64,000 bases of DNA from Saccharothrix algeriensis (GCF_016907655.1 NZ_JAFBCL010000001.1:1736001-1800000), one strand, 5' to 3'; shown: positions 17,124 through 26,992, counted from the first letter of the stretch. Numbers and translations are program-made. The notes: a model not told the origin generated them from the letters alone.

Positions 17124-18311
17124 CTAGTCCCTCGGGTCCTCGGGGTCCAGGCCGTGCAGGGGGAACACCGCCCGGCGGGCGTCGCGCACCGCGAGGTCCA
17201 GCGGCGTCTGCGCGTCGCCGCCCCACGGCTCGAACGCCACGTCCGCGCCGTCGGACATCGTGGTGGGCAGCGGCCGGCCCGGCGCGAGGGTCGACGCGTG
17301 GGCCACCCAGTCCGCGGGCAGCGGCGCGCGCGGGTCGACGTCGCGGTCCAGCACGGTCGCCAGCAGGTGCGTCCAGGACCGCGGCACCACGCGCAGCAGC
17401 TCGTACCCGCCGCCGCCCAGGGCGAGCCACCGGCCCTCGGCGACCTCCTCGGCCAGCGACCGCAGCGCCCGGTAGACCTCCCGGTGCCCGTCCACCGTCA
17501 GCGCCAGGTCGGCCAGCGGGTCCTCCCGGTGCGTGTCGGCGCCGCACTGGGTGACCAGGACCTGGGGCCGGAACGCGCGCAGCAGCGACGGCACCACCGC
17601 GTGGAAGGCCCGCAGCCAGCCCGCGTCGCGCGTGACCGGCGGCAGGGCCACGTTGACCGCCGTGCCCTCCGCGCCCCGCCCGCCCAGCTCCGCCGGCCAC
17701 CCCGTGCCCGGCCACAGGCTCAGCGGGCTCTGGTGCAGGGAGACGGTCAGCACGCGGGGGTCGTCGTAGAACGCGTCCTGCACCCCGTCGCCGTGGTGCA
17801 CGTCGGTGTCGACGTAGGCGATCCGGTCGAAACCGTTGTCCAGCAGCCACGAGATCGCCACCGAGCAGTCGTTGTAGACGCAGAACCCCGCCGCTCGGTC
17901 GCGCATGGCGTGGTGCAGCCCGCCTGCGATGTTCACCGCACGCCGGGCACCACCCGAGGCGATCGCGCGCGCCGCGGCCAGCGACCCGCCCACGACCAGC
18001 GCCGACGCCTCGTGCATCCGCTCGAACACCGGGTTGTCGGCGGTGCCCAGCCCGTGCCCGACGTCCCACCCCGCCATCGGCGCGGCCTGCACGGCCGACA
18101 GGTACTCCGGCTCGTGGACGCGCTCGATCTCCGAGTCCGCCGCCGGCTGCGGCGCGAGCAGTTCCACGCCGTCCAGCACGCCCAGCGAGCGGGCCAGCCG
18201 GATCGTCAGGTCCAGGCGGACCGGGTTCAGCGGGTGGTCCCCGCCCAGGTCGTAGCCGAGGAACGACTCGTCCCAGACGACAGCGGCTGCCCCACCGGTC
18301 TCCACGCCCAT
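17124..18311 (-). CDS. acuC: AcuC-type class I histone-deacetylase-fold protein deacetylase
   Basis: A Zn-dependent lysine deacetylase of 395 residues. Catalytic motifs are GGLHHAM (His pair), AGFCVYNDCSVAI, YVDTDVHHGDGVQDAFY (Zn Asp and His), VTVSLHQSP-type strand, QCGADTH (Zn Asp) and LALGGGGY. AcuC enzymes reactivate acetylated acetyl-CoA synthetase. The acetyltransferase gene follows two bases later, so writer and eraser are co-transcribed. The ATG at 18311 starts the only plausible N-terminus (GVETGGAAAVVWDESFLGYD). Confidence 0.92.
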   Translation of the reverse strand: MGVETGGAAAVVWDESFLGYDLGGDHPLNPVRLDLTIRLARSLGVLDGVELLAPQPAADSEIERVHEPEYLSAVQAAPMAGWDVGHGLGTADNPVFERMHEASALVVGGSLAAARAIASGGARRAVNIAGGLHHAMRDRAAGFCVYNDCSVAISWLLDNGFDRIAYVDTDVHHGDGVQDAFYDDPRVLTVSLHQSPLSLWPGTGWPAELGGRGAEGTAVNVALPPVTRDAGWLRAFHAVVPSLLRAFRPQVLVTQCGADTHREDPLADLALTVDGHREVYRALRSLAEEVAEGRWLALGGGGYELLRVVPRSWTHLLATVLDRDVDPRAPLPADWVAHASTLAPGRPLPTTMSDGADVAFEPWGGDAQTPLDLAVRDARRAVFPLHGLDPEDPRD

Positions 18312-18472
18312 GCCGGCAACCTAACCCACCGGGCACCCCGGCGTGTGATCACAGGTTGGTGGACGCGCGCATAAGCCCGGCGCGGCAGGTCTTACAGTTT
18401 CCCGCGACGAGGCGGGCCAGATTGCGGCCATCGAGGATGGAACCCCGCACGTCGGAACGGGGTCACACAGAC

Positions 18473-19093
18473 ATGCACCTGCGACGAGCCTCCACCCTGA
18501 CTGCCGTGCTGGCGCTGGCCGCCACCCTGGGCCTCTCCGCTTGCGCCACGACGGTGAGCGGCTCGGCGGTGCCGGTCGCGGGCGGCGCGCAGACCAGCGA
18601 GAAGAGCACCGCGGCCAAGCCCACGTCGTCCAAGTCCCAGACCAGCGGCAAGAAGGAGACCTCGACCACCGGCGCACCGACCTCCGGCACCAAGCCGGCG
18701 GGCAAGGTCAAGATCACCACCAAGAAGAAGACCGAGGGCTACGAGGACTGCGACGTCCTGAGCCCGGAGGACGTGGTGGCCGCGCTCGGCGCCAAGAAGG
18801 CCGGCGAGAAGGGCTGCGTGCAGAGCACCGAGGACCCGTTCGCCGTGGTGCTGTTCATGGTGACGTTCGCCGAGTACGAGGGCGAGGCCCGGGAGATCGA
18901 GGTGGGCGGCAACACGGCCTACGAGGTGAAGGAGAAGGGCGGCGACTGCACCGTCCTCGTCATGCTGACCGACGACCCGGACGAGATCACCCCGGCCTTC
19001 ATGGCCACCGTCACGCCGATCGACTCGTTCGAACCCTGCGCGGTGGCCCTGAAGCTCGCCACGAAGGGCTTCGAGAAGATCCCCAACGCCTGA
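18473..19093 (+). CDS. Secreted lipoprotein, DUF3558-like
   Basis: This 206-residue lipoprotein has a signal peptide ending in lipobox LGLSACATT. A Ser/Thr/Lys-rich linker spans about residues 25-85, and a compact C-terminal domain follows with paired Cys residues (EDCDVLSPEDVVAALG, KGCVQSTED, GDCTVLVML, EPCAVALKLA). The pattern fits DUF3558-type actinomycete lipoproteins, whose function is unknown. The ATG is the only start giving a signal peptide. Repeat element A begins 15 bases after the stop. Confidence 0.8.
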   Translation: MHLRRASTLTAVLALAATLGLSACATTVSGSAVPVAGGAQTSEKSTAAKPTSSKSQTSGKKETSTTGAPTSGTKPAGKVKITTKKKTEGYEDCDVLSPEDVVAALGAKKAGEKGCVQSTEDPFAVVLFMVTFAEYEGEAREIEVGGNTAYEVKEKGGDCTVLVMLTDDPDEITPAFMATVTPIDSFEPCAVALKLATKGFEKIPNA

Positions 19094-19107
19094 GCGACTG
19101 CACACCG

Positions 19108-19654
19108 CGAACCGCCCCAAAGCGCTCCAGCCGTTCGCGCGCCCGCGCAGAAGCCTGCCTTCGTGTTCTCCCCGTATGGCCTGCCCGGAGGGCTACCATG
19201 CTTTTCCTGGGGGTGCAAGCACGCTTTTCGCTTGCACCCCCAGGAAAAGCATGGTCGTCTTTAGACAGGCCATGCGGGGAGAACACGACCGCAGTTTCTT
19301 TTCATTCTCCTTGGCGGCCTGCCTGTCCGGCGAGGACTCTTTTTCTTTTCAGCCTCGGGCGGTACAGCACCGAATCTCACCCGGATCCGTGCGGGACAGA
19401 AGTAAGAAGAGCGGCCGAGAGGCCGCCAAGGATGACACAAAGACCAAGCTCAGGGCGTCGTGCCATCCCCGTATGGCCTGGTCAAAGACAACCACATGTG
19501 TCAAGGGGAGATCGAACCGGGGGTGGTTCCACCGGGTGTCTCGATCTCCCCTTGACACATGCGGTTCGCTGCGCGCAGGCCATACGGGGATGACACGCAG
19601 CCCACACCGGGGTGCGCGCTGCGCGCGGCTTCAAGCCGGTTTCGGGGCGGTTCG
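19108..19654. repeat. Nested-hairpin repeat element, copy A
   Basis: This is a noncoding element of about 547 bp, found again at 51609. Imperfect terminal inverted repeats are CGAACCGCCCCAAAGCG (19108) and the complement of CGAACCGCCCCGAAACCG (19637-19654). Hairpin 1: outer arms 19163-19183/19266-19286 (21 bp, one mismatch), inner arms 19195-19220/19230-19255 (26 bp, perfect), loop ACGCTTTTC. Hairpin 2: outer arms 19460-19480/19576-19596, inner arms 19495-19515/19541-19561 (21 bp, perfect). CCTTGGCGGCCT (19310) also pairs with AGGCCGCCAAGG (19420). It lies between convergent genes. Open frames inside are not conserved between copies because of a one-base indel. Confidence 0.9.
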
Positions 19655-19710
19655 GTGTGGTTTTTGAGTTGGTGCGGCGCGCGGGGTCGGGGTTGGCGGG
19701 TACCGGTTGT

Positions 19711-19762
19711 GGAATCAGGTCGTGGAATTAGGTTGCGGAATCAGGTCGTGGGATCAGGGGTT
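19711..19762. repeat. 13-bp tandem repeat, four units
   Basis: GGAATCAGGTCGT occurs at 19711 and 19737, with variants GGAATTAGGTTGC (19724) and GGGATCAGGGGTT (19750). The array runs into the 3' end of the rhodanese gene and could alter its last codons. Confidence 0.75.
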
Positions 19763-20602
19763 GGGGCCGGTGGCTGCTTCGCGGGTCGGGTCGACGCACC
19801 AGTGGGACCACGAGCCCGCGTAGAGGTCGGCGGGTTCGTCGGGGCTGGTGATGCCGGCGACCTCCAGCGCGAGCACGACCGACGAGGCCGTGACGCCCGA
19901 GCCGCAGTAGGCCCCGACCCTGGCGCCCGGGTCGACGCCGATGGAGCGGAAGCGCTCGGCCAGCGCCGTCGGGCCCAGCCAGCGGCCGTCGGCGGACACG
20001 TGCCCGGCGGACGGGGCGTTGAGGGCGCCCGGGATGTGGCCGGCGCGCGGGTCGACCGGCTCGGTCTCGCCGCGGTAGCGCTGGGGGGCACGGGCGTCGA
20101 GCAGGACGCCGTCGCGGGCCAGCGCGGCGGCCTCGTCCGCGTCGATCACCGGCATCGCGCCGGGGGTCACCACGACGTCGCCGGGCTCGGGCCGCGGCGT
20201 GTCGGTGACCACCGGGCGGCCCTCGGCCACCCAGGCCGCGTAGCCGCCGTCGAGCACCGCGACCTCGGTGTGGCCGGCCCAGCGCAGCAGCCACCACAGG
20301 CGCGCCGCGACCGAGCCGTCACCTCCGTCGTATGCCACGACCGGGTGAGCTTTTCGGATTCCTGCGGAGCGCAGCGCGCGCTCCAGGTCCGCCGGGGCGG
20401 GCAGCGGGTGGCGCCCGCCGGCGCCCGGCGCCGAGGACAGGTCGGCGTCCAGGTCGAGGTAGCGCGCACCCGGGAGGTGCCCTACCTCGTAGTCTTGTCG
20501 TCCCGGGGGTCCGCCCAGGCGCCAGCGGACGTCCACCACCACCGGGGGAGCGGCGCCGGCCAGCGCGTCGGCCAGGGCTTCGGTGCTGATCAATGGATGC
20601 AC
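19754..20602 (-). CDS. sseA: Two-domain rhodanese / 3-mercaptopyruvate sulfurtransferase
   Basis: The enzyme transfers sulfur from thiosulfate or 3-mercaptopyruvate to an acceptor such as cyanide or thioredoxin. It has 282 residues in two rhodanese domains. The N-terminal one is inactive (VVVDVRWRLGG, GARYLDLDADLSS). The C-terminal one carries the catalytic loop YCGSGVTAS, and CGSGVT favours 3-mercaptopyruvate specificity. The GTG at 20602 has an AGGA seven bases upstream; a GTG at 20617 would add five residues. It is divergent from ideR. Confidence 0.9.
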   Translation of the reverse strand: MHPLISTEALADALAGAAPPVVVDVRWRLGGPPGRQDYEVGHLPGARYLDLDADLSSAPGAGGRHPLPAPADLERALRSAGIRKAHPVVAYDGGDGSVAARLWWLLRWAGHTEVAVLDGGYAAWVAEGRPVVTDTPRPEPGDVVVTPGAMPVIDADEAAALARDGVLLDARAPQRYRGETEPVDPRAGHIPGALNAPSAGHVSADGRWLGPTALAERFRSIGVDPGARVGAYCGSGVTASSVVLALEVAGITSPDEPADLYAGSWSHWCVDPTREAATGPNP

Positions 20603-20664
20603 GGCACCATCCTGCACCCGTCACCGGCCGACTAGCATTGGCACCATACGTAAGGGGAGCGGGT

Positions 20665-21360
20665 GTGAACGACCTCATCGACACCACTGAGATGTACCTC
20701 CGCACGATCTACGAGCTCGAAGAAGAGGGCGTCGTGCCTCTGCGCGCCCGCATCGCCGAGCGCCTCGGCCAGAGCGGCCCCACGGTGAGCCAGACGGTGG
20801 GCCGGATGGAGCGCGACGGGCTGGTCGTCGTCGCCGACGACCGCCACCTGGAGCTGACCGAGCAGGGCCGCGGCCTGGCCATCGCCGTCATGCGCAAGCA
20901 CCGGCTCGCCGAGCGCCTCCTGGTCGACGTCATCGGCCTGGAGTGGGAGCACGTGCACAGCGAGGCGTGCCGGTGGGAGCACGTCATGAGCGAGGCCGTC
21001 GAGCGCAAGCTGGTCAAGCTGCTGGGCAACCCCACCACCTCCCCCTACGGCAACCCCATCCCCGGTCTGGACAAGCTCGGCGACGGCGAGCCCGCGCCGC
21101 CCGCCGAGGCGGGCCTCGTGCGCGTGGACGAGGTGGCGCGGCGGGGCGGTGGCCCGGTCGAGGTGCGGCGGATCGCCGAGCACGTGCAGCTGGACCCGAC
21201 CCTGATGGCGGAGTTGAAGGCGGCCGGCGTGGTGCCCGGCGGCACGGTGCACGTCCTCTCCCTCGCCGGGGCCAGGGTGGTGCAGGTGCGCGGGGGCAAC
21301 GGGGCGACCGCCGAGCTGGAGCCGGCGGTCGCGCACGCGGTCCTGGTGCAGGCCAGGTGA
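20665..21360 (+). CDS. ideR: Iron-dependent repressor, DtxR/IdeR family
   Basis: This metal-activated repressor has 231 residues: winged helix (about 1-73), dimerisation domain (74-140) and a C-terminal SH3-like domain. All metal ligands match DtxR numbering: Met10, Cys102, Glu105 and His106 (ancillary/primary site), and His79, Glu83 and His98. The recognition helix is [17 protein letters not shown]. In the family it represses siderophore and iron-uptake genes when Fe2+ is plentiful. The GTG has AAGGGGAGC upstream. It is coupled to galK by a GTGA overlap, an unexpected pairing of iron control with galactose genes. Confidence 0.93.
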   Translation: MNDLIDTTEMYLRTIYELEEEGVVPLRARIAERLGQSGPTVSQTVGRMERDGLVVVADDRHLELTEQGRGLAIAVMRKHRLAERLLVDVIGLEWEHVHSEACRWEHVMSEAVERKLVKLLGNPTTSPYGNPIPGLDKLGDGEPAPPAEAGLVRVDEVARRGGGPVEVRRIAEHVQLDPTLMAELKAAGVVPGGTVHVLSLAGARVVQVRGGNGATAELEPAVAHAVLVQAR

Positions 21361-22529
21361 GCCTGGCCCACCGGAACCAGGCGGAGCGGGCCGCGGGCGC
21401 GTTCCGCGAACTGCACGCCGCGCCGCCGCGCGGCGTGTGGTCGGCGCCCGGTCGGGTCAACCTGATCGGGGAGCACACCGACTACAACGACGGCTTCGTG
21501 CTGCCGTTCGCCCTGCCGCACCGGACGGCGGTGGCCGCCGCGGCGCGCGACGACGGCCTGCTGACCGCGGCGACGCTCGGCGAGGACGGCGCCGTGCTGC
21601 GGGCCGAGCCGGTCGCGGTCGCCGACCTCGAACCCGGTCTGGTGAGCGGCTGGGCCGCGTACCCGGCCGGTGTGGCGTGGGTACTGCGCGAGCGGGGGCT
21701 GACGGGCGGCGCGGACCTGGTGATCGCGGGCGACGTGCCCTCGGGCGCCGGGCTGTCCTCCTCGCACGCGCTGGAGTGCGCGGTGGCGCTGGCGCTGCTG
21801 GGCCTGGCCGGCGCGCCGGAGAACCGCCCGGAGATCGCCCGCTGGGTCCAGCGGGCGGAGAACGACTTCGTGGGCGCCCCGACCGGCCTGCTCGACCAGA
21901 CCGCGTCCCTGCTGTGCACCGAGGCGCACGCGCTGTTCCTGGACGTGCGGTCGGGCCGGGCCGAGCAGGTGCCCTTCGACGCCGCGGCGCAGGGCCTGGA
22001 AGTGCTGGTGATCGACACGCGGGCGAGCCACTCCAACGCCGACGGCGGCTACGGCGCGCGCCGGGCGGGCTGCGAGCGGGCCGCCGCGCTGCTGGGCGTG
22101 CCGGCGCTGCGCGACGTGCCGGCGGCGGACCTCGCCGACGCGCTGGCCCGCCTGCCCGAGGACCTCCGGCCGCTGGTCCGGCACGTGGTGACGGAGAACG
22201 ACCGGGTGCTGCGCGCGGTCGGCGCGCTGCGCGCGGGCTCGCCCGCCGACCTGGGCCCGCTGCTGGTCGCCTCCCACGAGAGCCTGCGCGACGACTACCG
22301 GGTGTCGAGCCCGGAGCTGGACGTGGCGGTGGCCGCGGCGCTGGCCGAGGGCGCGCTCGGCGCGCGGATGGTCGGCGGCGGGTTCGGCGGCTCGGCCATC
22401 GCGCTCACGCCCGTCGAGCGGCACGACGCGGTGGTGCGCCGGGTCACCGCCGACTACGCGGCGCGCGGCTGGACCGCGCCCAGGACCTTCCCGGCGGCGC
22501 CCTCGGCGGGCGCGCGGCGGGACGGCTGA
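21357..22529 (+). CDS. galK: Galactokinase
   Basis: Phosphorylates galactose with ATP to galactose-1-phosphate, the first Leloir step. It is a GHMP kinase of 390 residues: signature [19 protein letters not shown] at about 29-47, the ATP loop [16 protein letters not shown], catalytic Asp in [12 protein letters not shown] and C-terminal [16 protein letters not shown]. The GTG start overlaps the ideR stop. It is followed 47 bp later by galE, with no galT seen in the window. Confidence 0.93.
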   Translation: MSLAHRNQAERAAGAFRELHAAPPRGVWSAPGRVNLIGEHTDYNDGFVLPFALPHRTAVAAAARDDGLLTAATLGEDGAVLRAEPVAVADLEPGLVSGWAAYPAGVAWVLRERGLTGGADLVIAGDVPSGAGLSSSHALECAVALALLGLAGAPENRPEIARWVQRAENDFVGAPTGLLDQTASLLCTEAHALFLDVRSGRAEQVPFDAAAQGLEVLVIDTRASHSNADGGYGARRAGCERAAALLGVPALRDVPAADLADALARLPEDLRPLVRHVVTENDRVLRAVGALRAGSPADLGPLLVASHESLRDDYRVSSPELDVAVAAALAEGALGARMVGGGFGGSAIALTPVERHDAVVRRVTADYAARGWTAPRTFPAAPSAGARRDG

Positions 22530-22576
22530 GGGAAGACGACCGACAACAAGCAGGCACGACGAAAGCGGGGATCAGG

Positions 22577-23548
22577 GTGAAGCTGCTCGTCACGGGCGGT
22601 GCGGGGTACGTCGGCAGCGTGTGCGCGGCTCGGCTGGTCGAGTCGGGTCACGAGGTGGTCGTGCTCGACGACCTGTCCACCGGGCACGCGGACGCGGTCC
22701 CCGACGGCGCCCGGCTGGTCGACGCGAACATCGACGACGTGATCGGCTCGGTGCTCGCCGAGGGCTTCGACGGCGTGCTGCACTTCGCGGCCAAGTCGCT
22801 GGTCGGCGAGTCGCAGCAGGAACCGGCGAAGTACTGGCAGGGCAACGTGGTCACCTCGCTGCGGCTGCTGGACGCGATGCGCGAGCACGGCACGCCCCGC
22901 CTGGTGTTCTCCTCCACCGCGGCGACCTACGGCGAGCCGGAGCAGGTGCCGATCGTGGAGACCGCGCCGACCCGGCCGACCAACACCTACGGCGCGACCA
23001 AGCTCGCGATCGACCACGCCATCACCGGCTACGCCACCGCGCACGGCCTGGCGGCGGTGAGCCTGCGGTACTTCAACGTCGCGGGCGCGTACGGGCGGTT
23101 CGGCGAGCGGCACACCACCGAGACGCACCTGATCCCGATCGTGCTCCAGGTGGCGGCGGGCGAGCGGGCGGAGGTCGCGGTGTACGGCGACGACTACCCG
23201 ACCGAGGACGGCACCTGCGTGCGCGACTACATCCACGTCGCGGACCTGGCCGACGCGCACCTGAAGGCGCTGGCCCACGCGGCCGCCGGCGAGCACCGGA
23301 TCTACAACCTGGGCAACGGCCTGGGCTTCTCCGTCCGCCAGGTGATCGACGCGTGCCGCGAGGTCACCGGGCACCCGATCCCGGCGGAGGTCTCGCCGCG
23401 CCGGTCGGGCGACCCGGCGGTGCTGGTGGCGTCGAGCGAGCGCGCGCGGACCGAGCTGGGCTGGAAGCCGGAGCGGGTGGACCTGACCGGCATCGTGCGC
23501 GACGCGTGGGACTTCGCCCGGGGCCGGTCGGGGCGGGGCGCCCGATGA
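22577..23548 (+). CDS. galE: UDP-glucose 4-epimerase
   Basis: Interconverts UDP-galactose and UDP-glucose using tightly bound NAD+. The protein is an extended short-chain dehydrogenase of 323 residues: NAD motif [32 protein letters not shown], catalytic SSTAATYG and YGATK (Tyr, Lys), and substrate motif [16 protein letters not shown]. The GTG at 22577 gives the standard [12 protein letters not shown] start. It supplies both galactose catabolism and cell-envelope sugar synthesis. The stop overlaps the next gene (ATGA). Confidence 0.93.
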   Translation: MKLLVTGGAGYVGSVCAARLVESGHEVVVLDDLSTGHADAVPDGARLVDANIDDVIGSVLAEGFDGVLHFAAKSLVGESQQEPAKYWQGNVVTSLRLLDAMREHGTPRLVFSSTAATYGEPEQVPIVETAPTRPTNTYGATKLAIDHAITGYATAHGLAAVSLRYFNVAGAYGRFGERHTTETHLIPIVLQVAAGERAEVAVYGDDYPTEDGTCVRDYIHVADLADAHLKALAHAAAGEHRIYNLGNGLGFSVRQVIDACREVTGHPIPAEVSPRRSGDPAVLVASSERARTELGWKPERVDLTGIVRDAWDFARGRSGRGAR

Positions 23549-25578
23549 GCGGCGCGATCCGCGCGGAGGACTTCGCCGACCTGTCCGCGTTCGCCGCGCT
23601 GCCCCGGCTGGGGTCGCTCGCCCTGTCCCCCGACGGCACGCGCCTGGTGACGGTGGTCGCGGAGCTGTCGCCGGACGGCAAGGCGTGGCAGGGCGCGCTG
23701 TGGGAGGTCGACCCGGCGGGCGAGCGCCCGGCGCGCCGCCTGACCCGCGGGGCGAAGGGCGAGTCGAGCCCGGTGTTCACCCCGGACGGCTCGCTGCTGT
23801 TCCTGTCGGCCCGGCCCGACCCGGCGGCCAAGCCCGCCGACGGCAAGGCGCGGGACCGCACGGCGCTGTGGCTGCTGCCGCCGGTCGGCGAGGCCCGCGA
23901 ACTGCTGCGCCCGGCCGGTGGCGTGGAGCGGGTGGCGGTGGCCCGCGACGCGGGGACGCTGCTGCTGACGGCGGGCGCGCACCCCACCGCGGAGTTCGGC
24001 GAGGCCGACGAGGCCCTGCGCAAGTCCCGCGAGGACGCGGGCGTCACCGCGATCCTGCACGAGTCCTACCCGATCCGGTACTGGGACGCCGACCTGGGCC
24101 CCGGCTACCCGAGGCTGCTCACCACCGCGCTCGACCCGGCGGCCGACCGCCTGGACCCGGCGGGGCTGGTCGACCTCACGCCGCGGGCGCGCGCCCGGCT
24201 GGACGACTCGGCCGCCATCAGCCCCGACGGCCGGTGGGTGGTGCACACCGAGCGGGTCGCCGTGAGCGCCTCCTACGGGTCGCGGGTGCGGCTGCGGCTG
24301 GCGGCGGCGGACGGCTCGTCGAGCCGGGTGCTGGCGGACGTGGAGGGTCACTCCTTCGGGCAGGCGGTGTTCCTGCCGGACTCCTCGGGCGTGATCGCGG
24401 TCCGCGCGCTGGACTCGACCCCGGACGCGCCGTGGCACAACGCGCTGGTGCGGATCTCCCTGGACGGCGCGGTCACCGACCTCGCGCCGGACTTCCCCGA
24501 GGAGCCCGAGCACCCGGTCGTCAGCCCGGACGGCGCGGCGGTGTACTTCACCAGCTCGCACCGGGGCCACCAGCCGATCTGGCGGCTGGACCTGGCGTCG
24601 GGCGCGCTGGTGCGGCTGACGGCGTCCGGCGCCTACACCGACGTGCAGGTCGGCGCGGAGCACGTCTACGCGCTGCGCAACGCCCTCGACCAGCCGGCGC
24701 AGCCGGTGCGCCTGGCGCCGGCCGAGCCGGAGCAGGAGGCCGTGCCGCTGCCCGCGCCGGGCCGGGTCGAGTCCCTGCCGGGCACCCTGACCGAGGTCGA
24801 GACGGTGGTGGCCGACGGCCGCACCGTCCGCGCGTGGCTGGTCCTGCCGCCGGGCTGCTCGCCGGAGCGGCCCGCGCCGCTGCTGCTGTGGGTGCACGGC
24901 GGCCCGGTGATGAGCTGGAGCGGCTGGAGCTGGCGCTGGAACCCGTGGCTGATGGCCGCGCGCGGCTACGCGGTCCTGCTCCCGGACCCGGCCCTGTCGA
25001 CGGGGTACGGCCAGGAGTTCATCCGGGCCGGGTGGGGCAGCTGGGGCGCGAAGCCGTACACGGACCTGATGGCGATCACGGACGTGGCGGTGCGGCGGGA
25101 GGACGTCGACGAGAGCCGGACGGCCGCGATGGGCGGTTCGTTCGGCGGGTACATGGCGAACTGGATCGCCACCCGGACCGACCGCTTCAAGGCCATCGTC
25201 ACGCACGCGTCGCTGTGGCACCTGGACTCGTTCACCGGGACGACGGACGACTCGTACTACTGGATCCGCGAGATGGGCGACCCGCTGCGGCAGCAGGAGC
25301 AGGTGCGGGCGAACTCGCCGCACCTCGGGGTGGCCGACATCAAGACGCCGATGCTGGTGATCCACGGCGACAAGGACTACCGGGTCCCGATCGGCGAGGG
25401 GCAGCGCCTGTACTTCGACCTGGTGCGCCACGGCGTGCCGGCGAAGTTCCTGTACTACCCGACGGAGAACCACTGGATCCTGACCCCGGGCAACTCCGCG
25501 GTCTGGTACGAGACGATCTTCGCCTTCCTGGCGGAGAACGTCCTGGGCGAACCCTGGCGCCGCCCGGACCTGCTCTGA
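23545..25578 (+). CDS. S9 family peptidase (prolyl oligopeptidase/acylaminoacyl-peptidase type)
   Basis: This 677-residue serine peptidase probably cleaves short peptides in the cytoplasm, as no signal peptide is present. An N-terminal beta-propeller (about 1-400; repeated SPDGxR/W and FLPDSSG motifs) precedes an alpha/beta-hydrolase domain. The nucleophile is in [12 protein letters not shown], the Asp in [11 protein letters not shown] and the His in [14 protein letters not shown] supplies the oxyanion region. It overlaps galE by 4 bp though no functional link is known. A strong terminator follows. Confidence 0.92.
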   Translation: MSGAIRAEDFADLSAFAALPRLGSLALSPDGTRLVTVVAELSPDGKAWQGALWEVDPAGERPARRLTRGAKGESSPVFTPDGSLLFLSARPDPAAKPADGKARDRTALWLLPPVGEARELLRPAGGVERVAVARDAGTLLLTAGAHPTAEFGEADEALRKSREDAGVTAILHESYPIRYWDADLGPGYPRLLTTALDPAADRLDPAGLVDLTPRARARLDDSAAISPDGRWVVHTERVAVSASYGSRVRLRLAAADGSSSRVLADVEGHSFGQAVFLPDSSGVIAVRALDSTPDAPWHNALVRISLDGAVTDLAPDFPEEPEHPVVSPDGAAVYFTSSHRGHQPIWRLDLASGALVRLTASGAYTDVQVGAEHVYALRNALDQPAQPVRLAPAEPEQEAVPLPAPGRVESLPGTLTEVETVVADGRTVRAWLVLPPGCSPERPAPLLLWVHGGPVMSWSGWSWRWNPWLMAARGYAVLLPDPALSTGYGQEFIRAGWGSWGAKPYTDLMAITDVAVRREDVDESRTAAMGGSFGGYMANWIATRTDRFKAIVTHASLWHLDSFTGTTDDSYYWIREMGDPLRQQEQVRANSPHLGVADIKTPMLVIHGDKDYRVPIGEGQRLYFDLVRHGVPAKFLYYPTENHWILTPGNSAVWYETIFAFLAENVLGEPWRRPDLL

Positions 25579-25622
25579 GCCCGGACCTGCTCCGAGCCCG
25601 GCGCGGCGGTGATCGCGGACCC

Positions 25623-25651
25623 GGGGGCGGCGAACGGCGTTCGCCGCCCCC
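25623..25651. terminator. Bidirectional hairpin terminator
   Basis: GGGGGCGGCGAAC (25623-25635) and GTTCGCCGCCCCC (25639-25651) form a perfect 13-bp stem with a 3-base loop, between convergent genes. Confidence 0.75.
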
Positions 25652-25674
25652 GCCCCGGTGACCGGCGCCGGGCG

Positions 25675-26412
25675 TCAGCCGCCGACCAGGTGGCGGTGGG
25701 CGCGGCTCCACTCGGCGCGCTGCCGCAGGGTGGTCAGCACGCCGGACTCCACCCAGGAGCGCTGGGGTTCGACACCGCGGGCGGCCAACGCCGCCACGTC
25801 CCGGACCGTCCGCTCCTGCCGCCGGATCACCGCGTCGACCAGGCCGTCGGTGTCCGCGAGGCCGTAGGCCCCGGCGAAGGTCTCGATCCGCGCCCGCCGG
25901 TCGGGCGGGGTGGTGAAGCGGTGCCAGTGCAGGGCTTCCGCATCGGCGCGGAAGGGCGCGACGTACTCCAGCGCGTAGGCGACGTCGTCCACCGGATCAC
26001 CCGGCCGCGCGAAGTCGAAGTCCAGCAACCCCACCGGCGTCGACCCGTCCCACACGACGTTCCACGGCCCGAAGTCCCCGTGGCACACCACGCCGCTCGC
26101 CTCGTCGGGGGGAAGCGCCCACTCGGCGCCCTCCGGCGCCACGAAGCCCCGCGACGCCTCGTGGAAGTCCCGCAACAGCCGCGCGAACCCCCGCAGCCCC
26201 TCCTCGGGCACGACCCGGCTCCACCCCTCGGCGCCGGAGTCACCGGAGATGTGCGTCAGCACCTCCCGGTCGCCGTCGAACCCCAACGGCCTGGGCGCCC
26301 GGTCGAAGCCGACACCGCGCAGGTGCTCCAGGAACGCGTGGACCACGGGGCTCCACCACCCGGCCGGCCGCGACACCCGCCCGTCGGCGACGACGATCTC
26401 CCGCTCCCCCAC
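25675..26412 (-). CDS. Aminoglycoside-phosphotransferase-fold small-molecule kinase
   Basis: A 245-residue APH-type kinase. The catalytic loop is VVCHGDFGPWNVVWD and the Mg-binding motif is VGLLDFDFARPGDPVDDVAY. The N-lobe is short (VSRPAGWWSPVVHAFLEHL), so the usual APH N-terminal region is abbreviated. The family includes antibiotic kinases as well as choline, homoserine and other metabolite kinases; nothing here identifies the substrate. It is divergent from a DinB-family gene. Confidence 0.82.
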   Translation of the reverse strand: MGEREIVVADGRVSRPAGWWSPVVHAFLEHLRGVGFDRAPRPLGFDGDREVLTHISGDSGAEGWSRVVPEEGLRGFARLLRDFHEASRGFVAPEGAEWALPPDEASGVVCHGDFGPWNVVWDGSTPVGLLDFDFARPGDPVDDVAYALEYVAPFRADAEALHWHRFTTPPDRRARIETFAGAYGLADTDGLVDAVIRRQERTVRDVAALAARGVEPQRSWVESGVLTTLRQRAEWSRAHRHLVGG

Positions 26413-26494
26413 CCGCCGACCCTATCCGCGCCCCGGCCCGCCCACCTACTGGAAAACCGCGGCTGCCGGACGGCGGTTCTGGGATGCTTCGCGC

Positions 26495-26992
26495 ATGTCC
26501 CCCCTCCCGCCGGCATCCGCCGAAGGCGTCACCGACCAGCCGGTCCGGGTCCAGTTCGAGGCGTTCCTCGACGAGCACCGGGCGGCGCTCAACGGCTGCC
26601 TGGACGGCCTGACCGAGGAGCAGGCGCGCCGATCGCTGGTGCCCTCCCGGACCACGCTGCTGGGCCTGGTGAAGCACGCGACCTTCGTCGAGGAGGTCTG
26701 GTTCGACGAAGCCGTCACGTGCCGGTCGCGCGCGGAGATCGGCATTCCCGCGACACCGGACGAGTCGTTCGTCCTCGACGACCGGGACACCATCGCCACC
26801 GTCCGGCAAGCCCACCGCGAGGCGTGTGAAGCCTCGCGCCGCGCGACTGCGCCCCTGGGGCTGGACGACGTGGTCCACGGCAACCGGCGCGGTCCGCTCC
26901 CGCTGCGCTGGGTGTACCTCCACGTGCTGCGCGAGCTGGCCCAGCACTGCGGGCACGCGGACATCCTGCGCGAGCAGCTCATCGGCGAGTGA
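26495..26992 (+). CDS. DinB/DUF664-family protein
   Basis: A 165-residue four-helix DinB-fold protein. FEAFLDEHRAALNGCLDGLTEEQARRSLVPSRTTLLGLVKHATFVEEVWF is the region with the first metal His (KHATFVEEVWF), and VYLHVLRELAQHCGHADILREQL carries the remaining ones. The DUF664 branch includes thiol-dependent transferases in actinomycetes, but the substrate is unknown. The ATG at 26495 is the first start that gives a protein-like sequence. Confidence 0.85.
   Translation: MSPLPPASAEGVTDQPVRVQFEAFLDEHRAALNGCLDGLTEEQARRSLVPSRTTLLGLVKHATFVEEVWFDEAVTCRSRAEIGIPATPDESFVLDDRDTIATVRQAHREACEASRRATAPLGLDDVVHGNRRGPLPLRWVYLHVLRELAQHCGHADILREQLIGE

Noticed and set aside
14467-18336. A single 1289-codon reading frame spanning acuC and the acetyltransferase
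   Set aside because: The upper third is an out-of-frame reading of acuC, whose correct frame contains all deacetylase motifs. The real acetyltransferase begins at the GTG at 17121.
19108-19654. Insertion sequence or classical MITE
   Set aside because: There is no transposase and no clear target-site duplication. The imperfect end repeats leave a non-autonomous element possible, so I report it as a repeat of unknown nature.
19176-19667. Open frames inside the nested-hairpin elements (up to 163 codons)
   Set aside because: A one-base difference between copies (TTTAGACAGG versus TTTGACAGG) shifts the frame, the stems change in pairs rather than by codon position, and the translations mirror the hairpin arms. 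They are not genes.
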